The notes below the pieces were generated by a model. The model ran no database searches and was not told the DNA's origin. It saw nothing but the letters and a program-made list of their open reading frames with translations. A program made the translations under genes and the position numbers. From positions 62,001-126,000 of the forward strand of contig NZ_BMMP01000012.1 of the NCBI RefSeq assembly GCF_014645895.1: a stretch of 64,000 nucleotides of DNA. The letters run 5' to 3'. Each line of letters begins with the position of its first letter. The stretch's first letter is position 1. Below are positions 8,377 through 16,284 of the stretch, in pieces. The DNA is from Streptomyces daqingensis (GTDB taxonomy: Bacteria; Actinomycetota; Actinomycetes; Streptomycetales; Streptomycetaceae).

Positions 8377-9654
8377 TCACCTCAGCGGCCGGTCCTTGAC
8401 CGACGCCGGACCGCCCAGGGGCAGGCCGATCAGCGCCTCCGCCTCACCCGGCGCGTAGGGCGACGCACCGTGCCACTCCAGCACCATCACCGTCGCGTCG
8501 TCGCTGAGCCTCCCGCGGTGGTACTCCAGGTGGTGCCGGGTGAGGCGGCGCAGCGTCTCCGGTACCGGCAGCCCGTCGGCGTGGTGGCGGATGAGGAAGT
8601 CGGTGAACCGGTCGAGGCCGAACTCCTCGCCCTCCGGGTTGCGTGCCTCCGTGATCCCGTCCGTGTAGAGCAGCAGACGGTCCCCCGGCTCCAGCTGCTC
8701 GCGGCACAGCCCGGCGGCGCCCAGGTCCTGGCCCATCGGCGGCCCCGGCACGCACTCCAGGGGGACGGTGTACCGCCCTCCCCTGATCACGACCGGCGGG
8801 TAGTGGCCGCGGCTGAGCCAGGTGAGCACGCCGGTGCCGATGTCGAGGTCGGCCAGGATGCCGGTGGCGTAGCTGCCGTAGTCGAACTGCTCGACGAGCG
8901 CCTTCTCCACCCCCTCGGCCGTCTCGACGAGCGTGCTCCCCTGCCGCCGCGCGTTGCGGCAGGCGGCCACCGCGAGGTTCGCGGTCAGACCGGCCGCCGT
9001 GTCGTGGCCCATGGCGTCGAAGATGCACAGGTGGGCGACCTCGTCCGAGACCGCGTAGTCGAAGGCGTCGCCGCTGACCTCGTACGCCGGCTCCATCAGC
9101 GCGCTGATCACGACCCTGTCGCTGGCGAACGTACGCGGCGGCATCAGGCGCCACTCCATCTCGGCGGAGACGTTCATGCGCCTGCGCCGCACGAGCCGGG
9201 CGTACGCGTCGCTGGCCGCGCGCTTCGTGACCAGCAGCAGGGCGACGAGTGAGGCCAGCTCCCGCATGTCCTGCATGGCGGCCTCGTCGTGCTCCGGGCT
9301 GGTGATCCGCATCAGCCCGACCCGTTCGGCGCCGTTCAGCACCGGCACCCACCACTGGTCCCGCTTCGCCGACGTCGGAAGGATCACGCCCAGCTGGAAG
9401 GCGCGGCCCGGCGCCGTACCGTCGACCGGCAGCTCGGCCGGCAGGTCCCCGGTCACCCGGCCGCCGTCGGCGCCCCTGCCCGTCAGCAGGGAGAGCACGG
9501 CTTCCTGGAGGTCCGCGACGTAGATCAGCACGTGGGGCCAGCCGCGCTCTGCGGCGTGGCGGCTGACGAGGGACGGAAGCCCGGCGAGCGTGACGAAGTG
9601 GCTGCCGGAGACGATGCCCCCGAGCATCCGGGCTCGGGCGGGCGGCACGGCCAT
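8377..9654 (-). CDS. SpoIIE/PP2C-type serine phosphatase with GAF-like N-terminal domain
   Basis: 425 residues. I place the start at the ATG 9652-9654 because GAAGGAGGG precedes it; longer readings have no such site. The N-terminal 170 residues resemble a degenerate GAF sensor ('HVLIYVADLQEAVLSLL', 'ERVGLMRITSPEHDEAAM'), followed by a helical linker and a PP2C domain with 'YEVSGDAFDYAVSDEVAHL', 'DAMGHDTAAGL', 'LLLYTDGITEARNPEGEEFG' and 'SDDATVMVLEW'. It should remove phosphate from Ser/Thr of an anti-sigma antagonist. It is convergent with the PAS-PP2C gene. Confidence 0.87.
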   Translation of the reverse strand: MAVPPARARMLGGIVSGSHFVTLAGLPSLVSRHAAERGWPHVLIYVADLQEAVLSLLTGRGADGGRVTGDLPAELPVDGTAPGRAFQLGVILPTSAKRDQWWVPVLNGAERVGLMRITSPEHDEAAMQDMRELASLVALLLVTKRAASDAYARLVRRRRMNVSAEMEWRLMPPRTFASDRVVISALMEPAYEVSGDAFDYAVSDEVAHLCIFDAMGHDTAAGLTANLAVAACRNARRQGSTLVETAEGVEKALVEQFDYGSYATGILADLDIGTGVLTWLSRGHYPPVVIRGGRYTVPLECVPGPPMGQDLGAAGLCREQLEPGDRLLLYTDGITEARNPEGEEFGLDRFTDFLIRHHADGLPVPETLRRLTRHHLEYHRGRLSDDATVMVLEWHGASPYAPGEAEALIGLPLGGPASVKDRPLR

Positions 9655-9893
9655 GGCACACCCTCCTTCGACCGCGGGCGTCGGGGTTCCGGATACCCGC
9701 ACAACACCGGGGCAGTCCTGTGCGCTGCGGACATGCCCTGCGTTCCGCTTCCCTCCCTCTCCTTCTCCCTTCCAGGGTGCGCCCCGCGGGGTGGGCCCGC
9801 TCGGCGGGGCGCACCGGCCCCGTGTGCACCCGGGGCCCCGCGGCCCATACGCTGCTGAGCGCGCCGCTGTCGTACCCGCGAAGGAGATCCACC

Positions 9894-10691
9894 GTGCTCG
9901 TGCTGCTGCCGCCGTCCGAGGGGAAGGCCGAGGGACGCGACGGGGACCCCCTGCGGATCGGTTCACTCTCGCTTCCCGGGCTGGAGGACGCCCGGAGGCG
10001 CGTACTCGACGAACTGGTCACGCTGTGCGGCGCGGACGAGGAGAAGGCCCGCGAAGTCCTGGGCCTGAGCGAGGGGTTGCGCGGAGAGGTCGTCAAGAAC
10101 GCCCGGCTGCACGGCGCGCCCGCCCGCCCGGCTGCCGAGATCTACACCGGCGTGCTCTACGACGCCCTGGGCCAGGCGACGTTGAGCCCCGCCGCCCGCC
10201 GGCGCGCGGAGAGCTCGCTGCTGATCTTCTCCGGACTGTGGGGAGCCGTGCGGCCCGGTGACCGCATCCCCTCCTACCGTTGCTCCGGGAACGTGCGGCT
10301 CCCCGGGCTCGGCCCCCTTGGCGCCTACTGGCGCGAACCCCTCTCAGCCGCGCTCCCCGAAGCCGCGGGCGACGGACTCGTGCTGGACCTGCGGTCCACG
10401 GCCTACGCACAGATGTGGAAGCCGACGGGCGAACCGGCCGAACGCACGGTCTCCGTACGGGTGCTGCAGTCGAAGACCGTGGACGGCGTCGAGAAGCGGT
10501 CCGTCGTCAGCCACTTCAACAAGGCCACCAAGGGCCGCATCGTCCGCGCGCTCCTGGAGGACGGCGCGGACCCGGGCACCCCGGAGGAGCTGGCGGAGGC
10601 GCTGCGCGATCTGGGCTACGAGGTGGAGCACTCCGCGGAGCCGCGGAAGGGGAAACCGCGCACTCTGGACGTCGTCGTCTCGGAGCTCTGA
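9894..10691 (+). CDS. yaaA: YaaA-family peroxide stress protein (DUF328)
   Basis: 265 residues; GTG start with AAGGAG nine bases upstream. The N-terminal 'LPPSEGKAEGRDGDPL', the middle 'IFSGLWGAVRPGDRIPSYR' and the C-terminal 'SHFNKATKGRIVRALLE' are family signatures of YaaA, which in E. coli lowers intracellular iron and limits hydroxyl-radical damage during peroxide stress and has a DNA-binding helix-hairpin-helix-like surface. Followed 65 bases later by the KDPG aldolase gene on the same strand, with which it may be co-transcribed, although no functional tie is evident. Confidence 0.88.
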   Translation: MLVLLPPSEGKAEGRDGDPLRIGSLSLPGLEDARRRVLDELVTLCGADEEKAREVLGLSEGLRGEVVKNARLHGAPARPAAEIYTGVLYDALGQATLSPAARRRAESSLLIFSGLWGAVRPGDRIPSYRCSGNVRLPGLGPLGAYWREPLSAALPEAAGDGLVLDLRSTAYAQMWKPTGEPAERTVSVRVLQSKTVDGVEKRSVVSHFNKATKGRIVRALLEDGADPGTPEELAEALRDLGYEVEHSAEPRKGKPRTLDVVVSEL

Positions 10692-10756
10692 CCATCCCGT
10701 TGCGGGGAGCGCAACGGGCGTTGCACAGAGAGGACGGCCGGGGAGAGGATGCACGC

Positions 10757-11425
10757 ATGGTGTCCTCCGCGTCCTCCTCTCCCGCCGGGCCCGCCGGGTC
10801 CTCGGGGCCGCTCCCGGTCCTCGACCTCGCGCCCGTCATCCCCGTCGTCGTCCTGGACGACGCCGCGGACGCGGTGCCGCTCGCCCGCGCCCTGGTCGCC
10901 GGCGGGCTGCCCGCCATCGAGGTCACGCTGCGCACGGACGCCGCGCCCGAGGCGATCCGCGCCATCGCGGAGCAGGTGCCGGAGGCGGTCGTCGGCGCCG
11001 GGACGGTCCTCACGCCGGAGCAGGCGGACCTCGCGGTGGCCGCGGGTGCGCGCTTCCTCGTCAGCCCGGGCTGGACGGACCGGCTGCTGGAGGCGATGCG
11101 CGGCCACGGAGTCCCCGTCCTGCCGGGCGTCTCCACGGCCTCCGAAGTGCTCGCGCTGCTGGAGCGCGGGGTGACGGAGATGAAGTTCTTCCCGGCCGAG
11201 GCGTCCGGCGGCACCGGCTACCTCAAGTCGCTCGCCTCGCCGCTGCCCGCGGCGCGTTTCTGCCCCACGGGCGGTATCGACGAGGCGAAGGCCGCCCGGT
11301 ACCTCGCGCTGCCCAACGTCGGCTGCGTGGGCGGCACGTGGATGCTGCCCGCCGAGGCGCTGGCGGCCAGGGACTGGTCCCGCGTGCAGCGCCTGGCCGA
11401 GGGAGCCGCCGGGCTGCGCCGCTGA
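10757..11425 (+). CDS. eda: Bifunctional KDPG/KHG aldolase
   Basis: 222 residues, ATG after GAGAGGA. Class I aldolase cleaving 2-keto-3-deoxy-6-phosphogluconate to pyruvate and glyceraldehyde 3-phosphate, or acting on related keto-acids. Signature elements: 'IPVVVLDDAADAVPLARAL', 'GGLPAIEVTLRTDAA' with the conserved Glu, 'VGAGTVLTPEQ', 'FLVSPG', and 'EMKFFPAEASGGTGYLKSL' with the Schiff-base Lys, then 'CPTGGI'. No edd is near, so it may serve sugar-acid breakdown and not a full Entner-Doudoroff route. The MHS-type transporter downstream (opposite strand) could import a related carboxylate, which is a guess. Confidence 0.9.
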   Translation: MVSSASSSPAGPAGSSGPLPVLDLAPVIPVVVLDDAADAVPLARALVAGGLPAIEVTLRTDAAPEAIRAIAEQVPEAVVGAGTVLTPEQADLAVAAGARFLVSPGWTDRLLEAMRGHGVPVLPGVSTASEVLALLERGVTEMKFFPAEASGGTGYLKSLASPLPAARFCPTGGIDEAKAARYLALPNVGCVGGTWMLPAEALAARDWSRVQRLAEGAAGLRR

Positions 11426-11468
11426 GGCGCCCGCAAGCACCTCAGCGGCTTTCGGACATCCGGTGGCG

Positions 11469-12890
11469 TCAGGCGGGTTCCGCCTCGGGCCGTTCCGCCG
11501 CGGCGGCCGACTGCCGGGCGCGTGCCCGCTTGTGCAGTACCGCGATCGAGGCCAGCGCGACGAGCGCGAGCAGCATGATGTAGCCGGACACCGCCATCGA
11601 CGTGCCACTGACCTCCAGCAGCAGCACCATCATGAACGGCGCCAGCCCGCCGCCGACCACCGCCGCGAACTGGTATCCCAGCGAGGCGCCGGTGTACCGC
11701 ATCTCGGCCGTGAACAGCTCGGCGAAGAGGGCCGCCTGAGGCCCGTACATGATGCTGAGGAAGCAGCTGGTGACGAAGGTGCCGAGGCCGAGCAGCCACA
11801 GCGACTTGGTGTCGATGAGCAGGAACATCGGCACGGCCCACAGGAAGATCCCGAGCGCGCCCGCCGTGTAGACGGGCAGCCGTCCCAGACGGTCCGAGAC
11901 CGCCGCCGAAGCCGGTATCAGCACGAGCTGGGTGAGGCTGACCAGCAGGGAGACCGTCAGTACGGAGCCGCGCTCCATGTGCAGGTCGCGCGTCGTGTAG
12001 TCCAGGACGCCGGTGATGATGATGTAGAAGGTGGCCGTGTTGACGGCGAAGGAGCCGCCCGCGAGCAGCACGGTCCCCAAGTGCTCGCTGAGGACGGTAC
12101 GCAGAGGCGAACGGTCCTCGGCCTTCCCCCCGCCGGACTTCAGCGCCTCCTTCCGCTCCCTCTCCGCACGCTCACGCTCGGCGAGCGCCCGCTCGGCCTC
12201 GCGGAACTCCGGCGTCTCCTCGACACGGGCGTGGATGTACCAGGCGAGGAGCAGCACGAGGACGCCCACCCCGAAGGGCAGTCGCCAGCCCCACGCGCCG
12301 AACGCGGCATCGTCGGTGAGCGCCTCGGTGAGCAGGAACGCCACGTTGGCCGTCACCACCCCGATGGGCACACCGAGTTGGACGAGGCTGCCGTACAGGC
12401 CGCGCTTCCCCTCGGGCGCGTACTCGGTGGCCATGAGCATCGCACCGCCCCACTGCGCCCCCACGGCCACGCCCTGCAGGACGCGCAGCAGCACGAGCGC
12501 TATGGGAGCCGCGACACCGATCTGGTCGTAGCCGGGCAGCAGGGCGATGGCGGTGGTGGCGACGCCCATGACGGTCAGCGCCATGACGAGCATGGGCTTC
12601 CTGCCCCGCTTGTCCCCGAGCTGACCGGCGATGATGCCGCCGATGGGGCGGGCCAGGAAGCCGACGGCGAACGTCGCGAAGGAGGAGAGGACTTCGGCCA
12701 CGGGACTGCTGGAGGGGAAGAACTTGCCACCGAGCACGAGCGCGGCAGCGATGCCGAAGATGAAGTAGTCGTACCACTCCACCGCCGAGGCCGCCGCTGC
12801 CGCGGCGGCCACCTTGCGGCGGTTGTTCTGAGGCGAGGGCTGCGGGGGTCCGGGCGGGGTCGCCGGGGAGCCGGATGAGGCCGTATCCAT
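11469..12890 (-). CDS. MFS transporter, metabolite:H+ symporter (MHS) family
   Basis: 473 residues with about 12 predicted membrane helices. The MHS/ProP-like type is shown by 'AVEWYDYFIFGIAAAL' in the first helix, the loop 'GQLGDKRGRKPML' (DRxGRR-like) and 'RVLQGVAVGAQWGGAM' in helix 4. Members import carboxylates, shikimate, citrate, alpha-ketoglutarate or proline/betaine; the substrate is not clear here. A charged cytoplasmic loop (residues about 225-265, 'ERERAERERKEALKS') links the two halves. ATG start at 12888-12890. Confidence 0.88.
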   Translation of the reverse strand: MDTASSGSPATPPGPPQPSPQNNRRKVAAAAAAASAVEWYDYFIFGIAAALVLGGKFFPSSSPVAEVLSSFATFAVGFLARPIGGIIAGQLGDKRGRKPMLVMALTVMGVATTAIALLPGYDQIGVAAPIALVLLRVLQGVAVGAQWGGAMLMATEYAPEGKRGLYGSLVQLGVPIGVVTANVAFLLTEALTDDAAFGAWGWRLPFGVGVLVLLLAWYIHARVEETPEFREAERALAERERAERERKEALKSGGGKAEDRSPLRTVLSEHLGTVLLAGGSFAVNTATFYIIITGVLDYTTRDLHMERGSVLTVSLLVSLTQLVLIPASAAVSDRLGRLPVYTAGALGIFLWAVPMFLLIDTKSLWLLGLGTFVTSCFLSIMYGPQAALFAELFTAEMRYTGASLGYQFAAVVGGGLAPFMMVLLLEVSGTSMAVSGYIMLLALVALASIAVLHKRARARQSAAAAERPEAEPA

Positions 12891-13112
12891 GCTTCACACT
12901 CCGGTGGGTCGGATGCGGTGGGGAGGCGTCGGTGAGGGGGGGCGGCCGCAGTCCGGTGAACGTACCGACCAGACGGTAGGTGGTCAACAGACCCCGCAGG
13001 GAAGAAGCGTGGCGCCCCCGGAACCGGCCCGGCGCACACGTCGCCTGACGGGTAACGGAGCACGCGGGCACGGAAAAGCCGGGGGCGGCGTGTGAATCGC
13101 GGTGGCCTCAGC

Positions 13113-14339
13113 TCAGCGGAGATGCCCCGTGTCGTTCAGCAGACGCAGCGACGCGGTGCCGTCCGCGTAGTAGTCCACGGACGACAGGGACGCCGCCGAC
13201 AGCTCCATGCGGAAGAGCGACTCCGGCGGGGCGCCCAGCGCGAGCCTCGCCAGGATCTTCACCGGCGTGACGTGCGTGACGACCAGCACCTTCCGGCCCG
13301 CGTACCGGGCCAGCAGCTTGTCGCGCGCCACCGCCACGCGACGCGTGACCTCGGCGAAGCTCTCACCGCCCCCCGTCGGACGGACCTCGGTCGAACCCAG
13401 CCACGCCTCCAGGTCCTCGGGGTAGCGATCACGCACCTCGGCGAAGCTGAGACCTTCCCACGCGCCGAAGTCCGTCTCGCGGATGCCCTCTTCGATGCGG
13501 ACGTCCAGCCCGGTGCGCTTCGCGACGGCGGCCGCCGTCTCGCGGCAGCGGCGCAGCGGGGAGCTGACGATGGCCTGCAGGGTGCCGCGTTCGGCGAGCG
13601 CCCCCGCGACCGCGTCGGCCTGGCGCCGCCCCGCCTCGGAGAGTTCGGGGTCCGTGCCGCCGCTGCCGGAGAAGCGCTTGCTCGGCGTCAGCGGGGTCTC
13701 GCCGTGACGCAGCAGGACGAGCGTCGTCGGCGGCCCGAGGTCCGGGCCCCAGCCGCTGGACGGCGCGGACTCGGCGGCGCTCCCCTCCGCGGGCGCCGAC
13801 GCCCGGGCCGAGGGGACGCCGGCTGCGGGGGCGGCGTCGGGAACGGCGGAAACGGCGGCGTCGAGCTCCGCGGTGGACTCGCCGGCCGACCACCGCTCGC
13901 CCCGCTTCCCCGCGTCCATCGCCTCGTTGGCGAGCCGGTCGGCGTGCTTGTTCTTCGCCCGCGGGATCCACTCGTAGCGGATCACGGAACCCGGCGGGAA
14001 GACCGCCTTCGCCTCCGCCGCCAGCGGCCGCATGTCGGGGTGCTTGATCTTCCAGCGGCCCGACATCTGCTCGACGACCAGCTTGGAGTCCATCCGCACC
14101 AGCACCTCGGCGGCCGGGGCCAGTTCGTGCGCCGCCCGCAGCCCCGCGATGAGCCCGCGGTACTCCGCGACGTTGTTGGTCGCGACGCCGATGTACTCCG
14201 CCGTCTCGCGCAGGACTTGACCGCTGTCCGCGTCCCGCACGACGGCGCCGTACCCCGCGGGGCCGGGGTTGCCGCGCGAGCCGCCGTCCGCCTCGACGAC
14301 GAGGGTGAGACCGGCCCCGGCGCTCCGTCCCGCCGTCAC
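13113..14339 (-). CDS. Bifunctional RNase HI / CobC-type acid phosphatase
   Basis: 408 residues. The N-terminal RNase HI domain has 'VEADGGSRGNPGPAGYGAVV', 'NNVAEYRGLIAGL', 'MDSKLVVEQM' and 'KNKHADRLANEAM', the DEDD active-site set. After a Pro/Ala/Ser-rich linker (about 160-200) comes a histidine-phosphatase domain: 'LLRHGETPLTPSKRFSG', 'SSPLRRCRETAAA' and 'VVTHVTPVKILARL' hold the His and Arg residues. The same fusion is known in Streptomyces (SCO2299) and mycobacteria, where the phosphatase half acts on alpha-ribazole phosphate in cobalamin lower-ligand synthesis. GTG at 14337-14339 overlaps the stop of the zinc-ribbon gene (GTGA), so RNase HI, zinc ribbon and Nif3 form one coupled operon. 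Confidence 0.93.
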   Translation of the reverse strand: MTAGRSAGAGLTLVVEADGGSRGNPGPAGYGAVVRDADSGQVLRETAEYIGVATNNVAEYRGLIAGLRAAHELAPAAEVLVRMDSKLVVEQMSGRWKIKHPDMRPLAAEAKAVFPPGSVIRYEWIPRAKNKHADRLANEAMDAGKRGERWSAGESTAELDAAVSAVPDAAPAAGVPSARASAPAEGSAAESAPSSGWGPDLGPPTTLVLLRHGETPLTPSKRFSGSGGTDPELSEAGRRQADAVAGALAERGTLQAIVSSPLRRCRETAAAVAKRTGLDVRIEEGIRETDFGAWEGLSFAEVRDRYPEDLEAWLGSTEVRPTGGGESFAEVTRRVAVARDKLLARYAGRKVLVVTHVTPVKILARLALGAPPESLFRMELSAASLSSVDYYADGTASLRLLNDTGHLR

Positions 14340-15079
14340 AGGCCGGACTCGGGCGTACGGACGAGCACGCGGCGGCAGTTCTCGCACCGCAGGACCTCGT
14401 CCTCCGCGGCGCCGCGCACGTCGTTGAGCTCCGTGATGTTCAGCTCCAGCCGGCAGCCCTCGCAGCGGCGCTGGAAGAGACGTGCCGCCCCGACGCCCCC
14501 CTGCTGCTCGCGGATCTTCTCGTACAGCTTCAGCAGGTCTTCGGGAACGGTGCCGGCGACCACGTCGCGCTCCTTGCGCACCGACGCGGACTCGGCGTCG
14601 ATGCCCTCCACCGCCGCGTCGCGCCGGGAGCCGGCGTCCTCCACCTTCGCCTGCACCGCGTCCACGCGCTGCGCGAGTTCCGCGGCGCGCTCCTGCGCGG
14701 CCTCGTGGCGCTCCATCACCTCGAGGACGACGTCCTCCAGGTCGCCCTGCCGCCTGGCCAGGGACGCGATCTCGCTCTGCAGGCTCTCCAGGTCCTTGGG
14801 GTTGGTGACGGCGCCCGAGTCGAGCCGCTTCTGGTCGCGGGCGGCGCGCTGGCGCACCTGGTCGACGTCGCCTTCGGCCTTCGCCTGCTCACGCGCGGTG
14901 TCGCTCTCCTCGGTGCGGGAGGCGACGAGCAGGTCGCGGAGCTGGGCGAGGTCGGCCTCCAGGGTCTGGATCTCCTCGTGCTCCGGCATGCTCTTGCGCT
15001 TGTGCGCGAGCTGCGCGAGGCGCGTGTCCAGCGCCTGGACATCGAGCAGCCGGATCTGGTCGGCGGGCGCGGCTTTCAG
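14336..15079 (-). CDS. C4-type zinc-ribbon coiled-coil protein, probable CTG start
   Basis: 247 residues. A long coiled coil (about residues 10-195) precedes a C-terminal zinc ribbon with two Cys pairs, 'RRCEGCRLEL' and 'LRCENCRRVL'. Homologues begin 'M-x-AAPADQIRLLDVQALD', and here the matching sequence starts 'LKAAPADQIRLL' at a CTG codon (15077-15079) that overlaps the Nif3 stop as CTGA; GGGAG lies 8-12 bases upstream. No ATG, GTG or TTG in the frame gives an equally long protein; the first internal Met is residue 31. I therefore annotate CTG as start. The family is thought to bind nucleic acid; the exact role is unknown. Always found between Nif3 and RNase HI/CobC in actinomycetes. Confidence 0.85.
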   Translation of the reverse strand: MKAAPADQIRLLDVQALDTRLAQLAHKRKSMPEHEEIQTLEADLAQLRDLLVASRTEESDTAREQAKAEGDVDQVRQRAARDQKRLDSGAVTNPKDLESLQSEIASLARRQGDLEDVVLEVMERHEAAQERAAELAQRVDAVQAKVEDAGSRRDAAVEGIDAESASVRKERDVVAGTVPEDLLKLYEKIREQQGGVGAARLFQRRCEGCRLELNITELNDVRGAAEDEVLRCENCRRVLVRTPESGL

Positions 15080-15999
15080 TTGGGGGCTCCCGGGGTGAGT
15101 TCGTCGGAGTCGCCCCGGCCCGCACCAGGGCGGGCAGGGGCGGCTGCGGATTCGGTGGGCGCGGCACCGGAGGCCGCGTGGGCTGTCCAGGGGTCGGTCA
15201 CGGTGTGGGAGACGTGCGTGCGCAGGCCCCAGCCGTGCCGGTCGGAGATCTCGTCGAGCTGGGCGGCGGCCTGCTCGCACCAGGGCCACTCCGTGGCGAA
15301 GTGGGCGGCGTCCAGCAGCGCGAGGGGTGAGTGCTCCCGCGCCTCGGAGGCGGGGTGGTGACGCAGGTCGGCCGTCAGGTAGGCGTCGACACCGGCCGCC
15401 CGCACCTCCGCGAAGAGGCCGTCGCCCGATCCGCCGCACACGGCGATCGTGCGTACCGTGCGGTCCGGTTCGCCGGCGGAGCGGATGCCCTGCGCCGTGA
15501 CGGGAAGCCGCTCGGCGGCCCATACCGTCAGCTCCGACAGCCGCATGGGGCGCGGCAGTTCGCAGACGCGGCCCAGCCCGCGGCGGCCCGCGCTGTCCGA
15601 CGGGTCGGGCACGAGAGGGCCCAGCACCCGCAGATCCAGGGCCCCGGCGAGCGCGTCGGAGACGCCCGGGTCCGCGGTGTCGGCGTTGGTGTGGGCGACG
15701 TGCAGCGCGACGCCGTTGCGGATGAGCGTGTGGACGACGCGGCCCTTGAAGGTGTCCGCCGCGACCGTGGTCGTCCCCCGCAGGTACAGCGGGTGGTGCG
15801 TGACGAGGAGTTGGGCACCCAGCTCCACGGCCTCGTCGGCGACCTCCTGCACGGGGTCGACCGCGAAGAGGACCCGCTCCACCCGTGCACCGGGAGCGCC
15901 CACGTCGCCGCAGACCGTGCCGACCGCGTCCCACTGCTCGGCTCGCTCGCGCGGCCACAGGGCGTCGAGCGCGGCGATGACTTCGGAGAGTTCGGGCAC
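15076..15999 (-). CDS. Nif3-like dinuclear metal-centre protein
   Basis: 307 residues, GTG start. Nif3/YbgI family: 'LSEVIAALDALWPRERAEQWD' at the start, 'LLVTHHPLYLRGTTTV' with the metal-binding His pair, 'GVALHVAHTNADTADPGVSD', and near the C-terminus 'DAYLTADLRHHPASEA' and 'LLDAAHFATEWPW'. The family forms hexamers with a di-metal site and has GTP-cyclohydrolase-like or hydrolase activity assigned in some members; the physiological role is unsettled. It opens the operon with the zinc-ribbon and RNase HI/CobC genes. Confidence 0.92.
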   Translation of the reverse strand: MPELSEVIAALDALWPRERAEQWDAVGTVCGDVGAPGARVERVLFAVDPVQEVADEAVELGAQLLVTHHPLYLRGTTTVAADTFKGRVVHTLIRNGVALHVAHTNADTADPGVSDALAGALDLRVLGPLVPDPSDSAGRRGLGRVCELPRPMRLSELTVWAAERLPVTAQGIRSAGEPDRTVRTIAVCGGSGDGLFAEVRAAGVDAYLTADLRHHPASEAREHSPLALLDAAHFATEWPWCEQAAAQLDEISDRHGWGLRTHVSHTVTDPWTAHAASGAAPTESAAAPARPGAGRGDSDELTPGAPN

Positions 16000-16284
16000 G
16001 GGGAAAGGCTACCTTCCAGGCAGGACCGGTATCCGGCCACCGTACGACGGCACCCGGGAGGTGCCCGCGAGGCGGACGTCGCGGCCTCCACGGCTCCCCT
16101 CTCCCGGAAAGCACCGCTCACTGCGCCCCGCTTCGCACCCCTTTATCCAGAGTGCCGCTTGCACATGCCGAGCGCCTCGCGCAGGCAATTCGCACATCGG
16201 CCACTCATCCGCGTGAAGCGCGCGAACTCGCATTGTTCGGACGGGGATACGGCGCCTAGCTTCCTCACTGGAGGTGATCGACCC

